Origin: Verrucomicrobiota bacterium
GTDB taxonomy: Bacteria > Verrucomicrobiota > Verrucomicrobiia > Opitutales > Opitutaceae
Assembly (NCBI GenBank): GCA_023430825.1
Contig: JAEYYL010000314.1
Coordinates: 1 to 6,381 of the forward strand
DNA length: 6,381 nucleotides
Direction: 5' to 3'
Below the pieces are notes generated by a model. The model had not been told where the DNA came from. It did not search any database and worked only from the letters and a program-made list of their open reading frames with translations. Below are positions 1 to 5,465 of the stretch, in pieces (positions within the stretch are counted from its first letter, which is position 1; each line of letters starts with the position of its first letter). A program made the position numbers and the translations under genes.

Positions 1-19
1 ACCTGCCTAGGGGGCAGGT
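1..19. repeat. Short perfect stem-loop at left edge
   Basis: ACCTGCC (1-7) and GGCAGGT (13-19) are exact reverse complements around a 5-nt loop. There is no T-tract after it, so it is not a convincing terminator on the + strand. It lies inside the open frame of the partial membrane protein. It may simply mark a repeat at which the assembly broke. Confidence 0.4.
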
Positions 20-540
20 CGGGCCTACACGCCCTTTGGAAAATCCTTTCGCGCTCCATCAGCCACTTACGCGCCTCAACCACCCGAAAATCGCCATTCT
101 GCCACTCCAGTTGGCGAAGTCGGGTTAACGTTGCCTGGCTCCTCTGGCCGGCAATCTGGGTTTTCCACCGCCGTCCACCCACTAAAAGTCCGCTTTTTGG
201 ATACCTGCTTCTGTGGTGTCTTCTCACCCTCGCCGTGTGGGTCCTCTTGATGTTCGAGCGGGATGGCACAGTGATCCATCAAGGATCCTACACCTCCATG
301 TTGATTGCCTGCACCTGTGTTGTCGTGCTGCTCCTCAACCTGCCCCGCGCCGTTGCCCTCTCGATTCTGGGATGGCATGGCGCATACTTCGCGGCGACTT
401 GGATGCTCTACTTCGGTTCCGCCCGGATCAACCCCGGGATGCTCTGCCTCCTCCTCGTCGGGTTGGCTGGAGCCGCCATTTCCGCCTGGCAACTCGGTCA
501 AGACCGTCAAGCCGAACGCGCGTCTCCCGCCACCGCTTAA
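1..540 (+). CDS. C-terminal part of a multipass membrane protein (5' partial)
   Basis: Frame 1 is open from the first base to a TAA at 538-540, giving 179 residues. No ATG, GTG or TTG occurs in frame before GTG 235 and ATG 250. Both of those fall inside the first hydrophobic segment (about residues 64-84, nt 190-252), so the real start is probably outside the window or lost to a frameshift. Further hydrophobic segments lie at about residues 100-115, 118-139 and 147-165, giving about four membrane helices, with a short loop between the first two containing DGTVIHQGSY. The tail is short and hydrophilic (QDRQAERASPATA). I do not recognise the family. The layout resembles the end of a long polytopic protein such as a GT-C-type glycosyltransferase, but that is a guess. 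G+C is lower than in the downstream genes (57-63% in sampled lines against about 73% in one epimerase line). Codons 1-60 are less convincing as protein than the rest. Confidence 0.55.
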   Translation, partial: TCLGGRSGLHALWKILSRSISHLRASTTRKSPFCHSSWRSRVNVAWLLWPAIWVFHRRPPTKSPLFGYLLLWCLLTLAVWVLLMFERDGTVIHQGSYTSMLIACTCVVVLLLNLPRAVALSILGWHGAYFAATWMLYFGSARINPGMLCLLLVGLAGAAISAWQLGQDRQAERASPATA

Positions 541-554
541 CCCGATCATTCGCT

Positions 555-1976
555 TCACCCCCGCCCGAACTTCACCCTGACCAGCCCGAACACCGTCATC
601 TTCAGCAGCAGCCAGCCGTGCCGGAAGCGCGAGATGTTCGTCTCGCCATACGTCCGGTCCTGGTAGCGCACGGGAATGTCGCGTATCCGTAATTTCAATA
701 TCGCCGCGCCGAACAGCAGGTTGAAATCCCCGAACGGATCGAAGTCCCCCAGCGCCTCGACCCGCCGCGCGATCCGCTCGTAGTCCCGCCGCAACAGCAT
801 CTTCGTCCCGCACAGGCTGTCCTTGATCGGCTGACCCAGCACATACGACAGCGCCAGCGCGAAGAACTTGTTACCGACCAGATTCAGGAAACGCATCGCC
901 TCCTTCTCCATCGGATAAACCAGCCGGCTGCCGTTCGCGAACTCCGCCGCCCCGCTCGCGATCGCCGCGAAAAACTTCGGCAGCGCCTCCGGCGGCGCCG
1001 TCAGGTCTGCATCCTGGATCACCAGCACGTCACCCGTCGCCGCCGCAAATCCCGCGCGCACCGCGTCCCACTTGCCCTTCCCCGGCTGCCGGATCGCCTT
1101 CACGTCCAATTTTCCTGAATACGCCGCCACCTCCCGCTCGATCGTCGCCCACGTGTCGTCGCGGCTGTTCCCCTCCACGAAAATCACCTCCGTCCGCGCG
1201 CCCATCACGGGAATCCGCTCCAGCGCCGCGCGGATGTTCCCCGCCTCGTTGCGCGCCGGCACGATCACCGAACAGCTCAGCGGCCCGGGCACCGGCGCGT
1301 TCGCCGGCCGCGCCACCAGATACACGCTCGAACCCAGGTGCCGCAGACCCGGCAGCCGCACCAGGAACCGATTCAAAAAACCGCTCAGCCCCGGCACGCA
1401 CACCGGCAGCAACTGCTCCGTGCTGTGATGCACCACCTCCCAACCCGCCAGTTCGAGCAGGTTGATCAAATCGCGCGTGGAAACCCAGTTGCTCGGAGGC
1501 TGCCGCGTCACGATTCCGAGCCATTGCCCGAGCGTGAGCAGCGGCGTCCAAACATTATTCACCGACGTGACACACAACCGCGTGCGCGGATGCGCCATCG
1601 CGCGCAGGTTCTCGAAGCACCCCTGCACGTCCGGCAGATAGCCCACCAGATAATCCAGCACGATATAGTCGAACGTCTCCTCGACCCGAACCGTTCCCGC
1701 GTCACCCCGCCGATACTCGCAACCTCCCTTCGCGTCCTTCGCCGCCGCCTGCGCCAGCATCCGTTCGCTGATGTCGATGCCCACCCCACGCACCGGCGCC
1801 AACGCCCGCAGCAAATCCCCACGCCCGCAACCCGCCTCCAGCACACGGCTCCCCGCCGGAATCAGCGCGCGCAACTGCTCCGCGATCCCGCGGTGAAACC
1901 CCGCCTGCACCCGCCGCGCGACGCGATCGTTCTCGCTCACCCAGTCGAAATGCCGCGCCAGTTCTTCGGTGGTCAT
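555..1976 (-). CDS. Fused SAM-dependent methyltransferase / family-2 glycosyltransferase
   Basis: 473 residues. The N-terminal half (about 1-225) is a class I methyltransferase: motif I VLEAGCGRG at 45-53, acidic ribose-binding strand end GIDIS at 66-70, GDAG at 91-94, and a motif-IV-like FDYIVLDYLVGYLPD at about 102-116. The C-terminal half (about 233-473) is a GT-A family-2 glycosyltransferase: SVIVPARNE at 236-244, VEGNSRDDTW at 267-276, KGKWDAV at 300-306, metal-binding DADLTAP at 322-328, NGSRLVYP at 348-355, DSLCGTKM at 386-393, and YQDRTYGETNI at 438-448. I see no long hydrophobic anchor, so it is probably cytoplasmic or membrane-peripheral. I chose ATG 1976 because MTTEELARHF begins the recognisable domain; the frame stays open to 2072, but the extra 32 residues look non-coding. 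No Shine-Dalgarno motif is visible. It likely transfers a sugar to a lipid carrier and methylates a related substrate; neither substrate can be read from the sequence. Confidence 0.9.
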   Translation of the reverse strand: MTTEELARHFDWVSENDRVARRVQAGFHRGIAEQLRALIPAGSRVLEAGCGRGDLLRALAPVRGVGIDISERMLAQAAAKDAKGGCEYRRGDAGTVRVEETFDYIVLDYLVGYLPDVQGCFENLRAMAHPRTRLCVTSVNNVWTPLLTLGQWLGIVTRQPPSNWVSTRDLINLLELAGWEVVHHSTEQLLPVCVPGLSGFLNRFLVRLPGLRHLGSSVYLVARPANAPVPGPLSCSVIVPARNEAGNIRAALERIPVMGARTEVIFVEGNSRDDTWATIEREVAAYSGKLDVKAIRQPGKGKWDAVRAGFAAATGDVLVIQDADLTAPPEALPKFFAAIASGAAEFANGSRLVYPMEKEAMRFLNLVGNKFFALALSYVLGQPIKDSLCGTKMLLRRDYERIARRVEALGDFDPFGDFNLLFGAAILKLRIRDIPVRYQDRTYGETNISRFRHGWLLLKMTVFGLVRVKFGRG

Positions 1977-2070
1977 GCCCGAGGCCCAGCCGACACAATT
2001 CCATCGCAGACTCCAAGTCATTCTTCCCGCGCCCCAGTCGCCGCCTCTTTCGCCGACGTTCGCCCTTCGC

Positions 2071-2088
2071 AATTAACACGATTGTTTT
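2071..2088. promoter_or_regulatory. AT-rich patch in divergent intergenic region, possible promoter
   Basis: The 158-bp gap (1977-2134) separates two divergently transcribed genes and must hold promoters for both unless transcripts begin elsewhere. The only AT-rich stretch in it is AATTAACACGATTGTTTT, followed on the + strand by a pyrimidine-rich run to about 2110. I could not assign a clean -35/-10 pair on either strand, so this is a positional inference only. Confidence 0.25.
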
Positions 2089-2134
2089 CCCCCTTCTTCC
2101 TGTCTTTCGTAGCCGCTCTTCAACGCCCGCCCTC

Positions 2135-3199
2135 ATGTCCAAGACCCTCCTCGTCACCGGTTCCTCCGGCCTCATCGGCTCCGAAGTCTGCGTCTATTTC
2201 GCGCGCGAACTCGGCTACACCGTCCACGGCGTGGACAACAACCAGCGCGCCGTCTTCTTCGGCCCGCAGGGCGACACCCGCTGGAACCAGCACCGCCTCG
2301 CCACCGAGCTGCCCGGCTTCGTCCATCACGAGCTCGATATCCGCGACCGCGCCGGCGTCCTCGCCCTGATCAAATCCGTCAAACCCGACGTCATCGTCCA
2401 CACCGCCGCCCAGCCCAGCCACGATCGCGCCGCCGCCATCCCCTTCGACGACTTCGACACCAACGCCGTCGGCACGCTCAACCTCCTCGAAGCCGCCCGC
2501 CAGGCCGCGCCCGAATCGCCGTTCGTCCATATGAGCACGAACAAGGTTTACGGCGACGCCCCCAACCGCATCGCGCTCCAGGAACTCGAAACGCGCTGGG
2601 ACTACGCCGACCCCGCCTACGCCCACGGCATCGCCGAGACCTTCACCATCGACCAATCGAAGCACTCGCTCTTCGGCGCCTCGAAAGTCGCCGCCGACGT
2701 CATGGTCCAGGAATACGGCCGCTACTTCAACCTGCCCTGCTGCTGCCTCCGCGGCGGCTGCCTCACCGGCCCCAACCACTCCGGCGTCGAACTCCACGGC
2801 TTCCTCTCCTACCTCGTGAAATGCAACCTCGAGGGCCGCGAGTATAAGGTTTTCGGATACAAAGGAAAACAGGTGCGCGACAACATCCACTCGCTCGACG
2901 TCGCCCGCTTCATGGCCGCGTTCGTCGCCGCCCCGCGCGCCGGCGAGGTTTACAATCTCGGCGGCGGCAAGGCCAACAGCACCTCCATCCTCGAGGCGTT
3001 CAAGATCGCGGAAAAATTCACCGGCAAGCCGCAGGTCTTCACCTACGTCGACCAGAACCGCATCGGCGACCACATCTGCTACTACTCCGACCTCCGCAAG
3101 ATGCGCGCGCATTACCCGTCGTGGGACATCACGCAATCGCTCGAGGAAACCATCCGCCAGATCGTCGAAGCCTGGCAGCATCGCGTTAAAAGCGCCTGA
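2135..3199 (+). CDS. Extended-SDR NAD-dependent sugar epimerase, CDP-tyvelose-epimerase-like, Tyr-to-Phe at active site
   Basis: 354 residues, a normal length for this family (Salmonella RfbE is about 338). The Rossmann fold opens with VTGSSGLIGS at 7-16, and D34 closes strand 2 (GVDNN), typical of NAD preference. Further landmarks are DVIVHTAAQPS at 85-95, STNKVYGD at 134-141, RGGCLTGPNHSG at 206-217, GYKGKQVRDNIHS at 241-253, and NRIGDHICYYSD at 308-319. STNKVYGD and GKQVRD are shared with the CDP-paratose 2-epimerase (RfbE) group. The position of the catalytic Tyr of YxxxK is Phe: FGASK at 180-184 (codon TTC, 2672-2674), with Lys184 kept. From memory, close relatives also carry LFGASK, so this may be a subfamily trait rather than a mutation. 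Substrate is unknown; a sugar nucleotide is expected. ATG 2135 is chosen because the nucleotide-binding strand follows directly; no Shine-Dalgarno motif is visible. Confidence 0.9.
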   Translation: MSKTLLVTGSSGLIGSEVCVYFARELGYTVHGVDNNQRAVFFGPQGDTRWNQHRLATELPGFVHHELDIRDRAGVLALIKSVKPDVIVHTAAQPSHDRAAAIPFDDFDTNAVGTLNLLEAARQAAPESPFVHMSTNKVYGDAPNRIALQELETRWDYADPAYAHGIAETFTIDQSKHSLFGASKVAADVMVQEYGRYFNLPCCCLRGGCLTGPNHSGVELHGFLSYLVKCNLEGREYKVFGYKGKQVRDNIHSLDVARFMAAFVAAPRAGEVYNLGGGKANSTSILEAFKIAEKFTGKPQVFTYVDQNRIGDHICYYSDLRKMRAHYPSWDITQSLEETIRQIVEAWQHRVKSA

Positions 3200-3220
3200 T
3201 CCGCCGCTCGCCGCCTTGGA

Positions 3221-3245
3221 GGCAGGAGCCTGCTCGCAGGCGATC
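3221..3245. repeat. REP-like hairpin element
   Basis: GCCTG (3228-3232) and CAGGC (3237-3241) form a perfect stem around CTCG. The context GGCAGGAGCC...GCGATC resembles the general layout of Pseudomonas-type REP sequences (a GGAGC head, a small palindrome and a GATC tail); that comparison is from memory. It starts 22 bp after the first epimerase stop and has no T-tract, so it is better read as an interspersed repeat than as a terminator. Confidence 0.5.
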
Positions 3246-3274
3246 CGAAACCTCGAACTCACGCCCCGCCCCCC

Positions 3275-3305
3275 TTCCCGTGGCTCGCCGCTTGAGCGGC
3301 GGGAA
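3275..3305. repeat. REP-like element, copy A
   Basis: The core 3279-3305 begins CGTGGCTCGC and ends GCGGGAA. CGCCGCT (3286-3292) pairs perfectly with AGCGGCG (3295-3301). A GTGG tetranucleotide sits just 5' of the hairpin, and an outer TTCC (3275-3278) can pair with GGAA (3302-3305). A GTxG foot followed by a hairpin is the hallmark of REP sequences processed by RAYT (TnpA-REP) transposases; that assignment is inference. Confidence 0.6.
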
Positions 3306-3371
3306 AACGCAACCGCGCCGCAGACCGACGAACCCGCTGAGCCGCCCTTCCTTCCCAAAACGCAGCCGTCC

Positions 3372-3400
3372 TCCGTGGCTCGCTCCGTGAGGAGCGGGAA
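3372..3400. repeat. REP-like element, copy B
   Basis: The 27-nt core 3374-3400 matches copy A at 22 positions and lies 95 bp downstream. CGCTCC (3381-3386) pairs with GGAGCG (3391-3396) around GTGA. Four of the five differences from copy A fall in two base pairs and are compensatory, so the fold is kept. The GTGG foot is identical. The outer TCC (3372-3374) can pair with GGA (3397-3399), as in copy A. Confidence 0.6.
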
Positions 3401-3497
3401 CCGTTCAACGCTTCTCCTCCGAAAGCTTGCCCCGCCCGCGCCCGCCGCCACCTTCAACCCGCATAAATCACATTCTCTCGTGAACCCACTCCACTCT

Positions 3498-3539
3498 GAG
3501 GCTTGCCCTCAAATCAACCTGTCATCGCGAGGCTTGCCC
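3498..3539. repeat. 11-bp direct repeat at the edge of the large palindromic element
   Basis: GAGGCTTGCCC occurs at 3498-3508 and again at 3529-3539, a spacing of 31 bp. The second copy lies inside the left part of the 97-bp element, so the first may be a remnant of another copy or of a partial duplication. Confidence 0.5.
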
Positions 3540-3617
3540 ACCTTCGGAGGGAGCGCAGCGACGAAGCAATCCATCTAGCTGGATCGCCACGCCCTCATTC
3601 CTACGGCTCGCGATGAC
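3521..3617. repeat. 97-bp interspersed palindromic element
   Basis: GTCATCGCGAG (3521-3531) and CTCGCGATGAC (3607-3617) are a perfect 11-bp inverted repeat. Inside, ATCCA (3569-3573) pairs with TGGAT (3580-3584) around TCTAGC. The stretch GGAGCGCAGCGACGAAGCAA, read from the middle, matches the widespread bacterial repeat that usually begins GTCATTGCGAGGAGCGAAGC and continues to a GCAATCC half-site; this is recognised from memory. It has an extra segment of about 18 bp after the left GCGAG compared with that form. It is non-coding and ends 38 bp before the next start codon. Confidence 0.75.
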
Positions 3618-3655
3618 CATGGAGGGTGTGATGAATCTGGGTTAACCTCCTTCCC

Positions 3656-4279
3656 ATGGCCCGGCGTTTCCACCTTTCCGTCCTCCTGCTCGCCACGCTC
3701 GGCGCACCCACCGCCTCACTCGCAGCGGCCTCCGGCAGCCTGCCCGAACAATCCCCGTTTCTTCCTCCGCCGACCACCGCCGCCCCCGCCGCGATCGACG
3801 CCACCATCGGCTACCATCTCTCCGGCATGACCGTTGTCGGCAAAGACACCTTGCTCAGCATCACGCGCGAAGCCGACAAGCGCAGCACCTGGATTCCCGT
3901 CGGAAAAACCGTCGGCGAAGTCACCGTCGTCCGCTACGACGCCGCCCTCGATCGTGCCGTCATCCGCGTGGCCGGACGCGAACACACGCTCGCAATGCGT
4001 CAGGCGACCGTCGTCTCCGCCCCTGCTTCGGTCTCGCCCCTGATTCCCGCACCGTCCTTCTCCGCGGCCCCGCTCGCGCCCCCGTCAGATCCGGCCGCCG
4101 CGCCCGCCCCCATCGCGATGCCGCCGCTCTCCCTGCAGGAGGAAAAGGAAATGGAAGCGCGCATGCTCGTCACCGATCTCCTCGAAATCGGACAACGCCA
4201 GCGTCAGGCCTACGCCGAAGCGCAACGTCAGGCCGCCGAAAAAGCCGCCGAAGCCGCCCGCGCCGCCGCGCAGAAGTAA
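3656..4279 (+). CDS. Secreted protein with small beta-rich domain and Ala-rich C-terminal helix
   Basis: 207 residues. The N-terminus is a classical signal peptide: MARRFH, a hydrophobic core LSVLLLATLGAPTA, and a likely cleavage after SLA at residue 23. Residues about 50-118 look like a compact beta domain (YHLSGMTVVGKDTLLSI, then WIPVGKTVGEVTVVRYDAALDRAVIRVAGREHTLAMR). The pattern of a repeated short strand, a WxxVG turn and a closing 'G-x-x-x-x-L' strand recalls the periplasmic homology region of type II secretion GspC or the pilus protein PilP. That is a fold-level impression, not an identification. Residues 119-157 are a Pro/Ala/Ser linker, and 158-206 form a charged, Ala-rich helix (QEEKEMEARM ... 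EKAAEAARAAAQK) that could be a coiled coil. It is probably periplasmic. It sits between the two epimerase genes, on the same strand, with 92 bp to the second. Its role in the glycan locus is unknown. No Shine-Dalgarno motif precedes ATG 3656. Confidence 0.8.
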   Translation: MARRFHLSVLLLATLGAPTASLAAASGSLPEQSPFLPPPTTAAPAAIDATIGYHLSGMTVVGKDTLLSITREADKRSTWIPVGKTVGEVTVVRYDAALDRAVIRVAGREHTLAMRQATVVSAPASVSPLIPAPSFSAAPLAPPSDPAAAPAPIAMPPLSLQEEKEMEARMLVTDLLEIGQRQRQAYAEAQRQAAEKAAEAARAAAQK

Positions 4280-4371
4280 CGCGCAGCTCCCTCGTCCCCG
4301 TTCGCAGCGTCACCACCGTTCGCCAAATTTCGCCTTTCGCCGCACCGGCGCACCTGCTTGGTTCGCGCGGC

Positions 4372-5445
4372 ATGAATCTTCTCATCACCGGCGTGTGCGG
4401 CTTCGTCGGCAGCGCGCTGGCGCGCGCGTTCGCCGAAGCGGGCGCCGGTCATCGCATCATCGGCTTCGACAACTTCATCCGCCCCGGCAGCGAATCGAAT
4501 CGCGACGCGTTGAAAAAACTCGGCGTGAAACTGCATCACGGCGATCTCCGCGCCGCCAGCGATCTCGAATCGCTCCCCCCCGTCGACTGGGTGATCGACG
4601 CCGCCGCCAACCCGAGCGTGCTCGCCGGCGTCGACGGCAAAACCAGCTCCCGCCAGCTCGTCGAACACAACCTCACCGGCACGGTGAACATGCTCGAGTT
4701 CTGCAAGCAGCACCGCGCCGGCTTCATCCTGCTTAGCACCAGCCGCGTCTATTCGATTCCGCCGCTGGCCGCGCTCCCCGTCGAAGCCGTCGACCACGCC
4801 TTCCGCCCCGCCGCGAACGCCGCCCTTCCGCCCGGCCTCACCGCCGCCGGCCTCGACGAAACGTTCTCCACCGGCGCGCCGATTTCGCTCTACGGCGCCA
4901 CCAAGCTCGCCTCCGAGGCGCTCGCGCTGGAATACGGCGAGACCTTCAACCTGCCCGTCCTCGTCAACCGCTGCGGCGTGCTCGCCGGCGCCGGCCAGTT
5001 CGGCCGACCCGATCAGGGCATCTTCGCCTTCTGGCTCAACAGCCACCTCCGCCGCCGCCCGCTCAGCTACATCGGCTTCGGTGGCCACGGTCATCAGGTG
5101 CGCGACTGCCTCCACCCGCGCGATCTCGCTCCGCTGCTCGAGCGCCAGTTCGCCGCGCCAAAAATGTCCGCCGCGGACCGCATCGCGAATTTCTCCGGCG
5201 GCGCCGCCTCCGCGATGTCGCTCCGCCAGTTGACCGCCTGGTGCGACACCCGTTTCGGTCCGCACGCCGTCACCGCCAACTCCACACCGCGTCCCTTCGA
5301 CATCCCCTGGATCGTCCTCGACCACGCCAACGCCACCCGTCTCTGGAACTGGCGCCCGCAGACGCCCGTCTCCGCGATCCTCGACGAAATCGCCGCCCAC
5401 GCGCAGGCCAACGAGCACTGGCTCGATCTCTCCGCGCCGCTCTGA
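4372..5445 (+). CDS. Extended-SDR NAD-dependent epimerase/dehydratase, CDP-paratose-2-epimerase-like
   Basis: 357 residues, full length. The nucleotide-binding motif is ITGVCGFVGS at 5-14 and D33 ends strand 2 (GFDN), typical for NAD. GDLR lies at 57-60, DAAANPSVLAG at 76-86, STSRVY at 122-127, and an intact catalytic YGATK at 174-178 with S122/T123 as the usual Ser/Thr partner. NRCGVLAGAGQFGRPDQGIF (199-218), then GFGGHGHQVRDCLHPRDLA (235-253), are distinctive of an RfbE-related group of sugar-nucleotide epimerases. The product is expected to be an isomerised or dehydrated sugar nucleotide, cytoplasmic; the exact sugar cannot be read. Compared with the upstream epimerase it keeps the active-site Tyr, has SRVYSI instead of NKVYGD, and has a longer insert at about 130-165. 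The downstream glycosyltransferase starts 20 bp after its stop, so the two are very likely one transcript. No Shine-Dalgarno motif is visible at ATG 4372. Confidence 0.9.
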   Translation: MNLLITGVCGFVGSALARAFAEAGAGHRIIGFDNFIRPGSESNRDALKKLGVKLHHGDLRAASDLESLPPVDWVIDAAANPSVLAGVDGKTSSRQLVEHNLTGTVNMLEFCKQHRAGFILLSTSRVYSIPPLAALPVEAVDHAFRPAANAALPPGLTAAGLDETFSTGAPISLYGATKLASEALALEYGETFNLPVLVNRCGVLAGAGQFGRPDQGIFAFWLNSHLRRRPLSYIGFGGHGHQVRDCLHPRDLAPLLERQFAAPKMSAADRIANFSGGAASAMSLRQLTAWCDTRFGPHAVTANSTPRPFDIPWIVLDHANATRLWNWRPQTPVSAILDEIAAHAQANEHWLDLSAPL

Positions 5446-5465
5446 TTTCACCTCGCGTTTCGTTC

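Larger units (their letters stand above)
3200..3655. other. 456-bp non-coding region with clustered repeats
   Basis: This gap holds the four palindromic elements annotated separately. The small frames that cross it have no recognisable motifs and run through the repeats, so I see no gene here. A promoter for the secreted-protein gene should lie in its last part, but no clear -35/-10 pair is visible in 3618-3655. The sequence just before the start is pyrimidine-rich (ACCTCCTTCCC) and is not a ribosome-binding site on this strand. Confidence 0.7.

Noticed and set aside
76..813. 245-codon open frame on the minus strand across the convergent junction
   Set aside because: It overlaps both the membrane gene and the end of the GT2 domain, and its Gly/Glu-rich product shows no motif.
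1977..2072. Extension of the methyltransferase-GT2 protein by 32 residues upstream
   Set aside because: The extra residues are Trp/Arg/Gly-rich without domain character, and Met at 1976 directly precedes the expected N-terminus.
1338..2369. 343-codon open frame on the plus strand
   Set aside because: Its product is Arg/Pro/His-rich, it is antisense to the methyltransferase domain, and it continues into the epimerase in a different frame.
3228..3241. Rho-independent terminator of the first epimerase
   Set aside because: The hairpin is not followed by a T-tract, and its context fits an interspersed repeat better.
3221..3400. CRISPR array
   Set aside because: The repeats are only two or three, palindromic, unequal in type and unevenly spaced, without a regular spacer pattern or cas genes.
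2120..3457. 445-codon open frame on the minus strand
   Set aside because: It is antisense to the first epimerase, has no recognisable motifs, and is rich in Gly, Ala, Val, Glu and Asp as expected for the complement of high-GC codons; it also runs through the repeat region.
4280..4371. Promoter or regulatory RNA before the second epimerase
   Set aside because: The 92-bp gap shows no clear promoter pair, stable hairpin or conserved riboswitch-like pattern.
4228..5451. 407-codon open frame on the minus strand
   Set aside because: It is antisense to the second epimerase with the same biased composition and no domain signature; the + strand gene explains the conservation signals.
5241..5465. N-terminal extension of the stand-alone GT2
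   Set aside because: It overlaps the epimerase coding sequence in another frame and is Arg/Pro/His-rich; the catalytic domain starts normally after ATG 5466.
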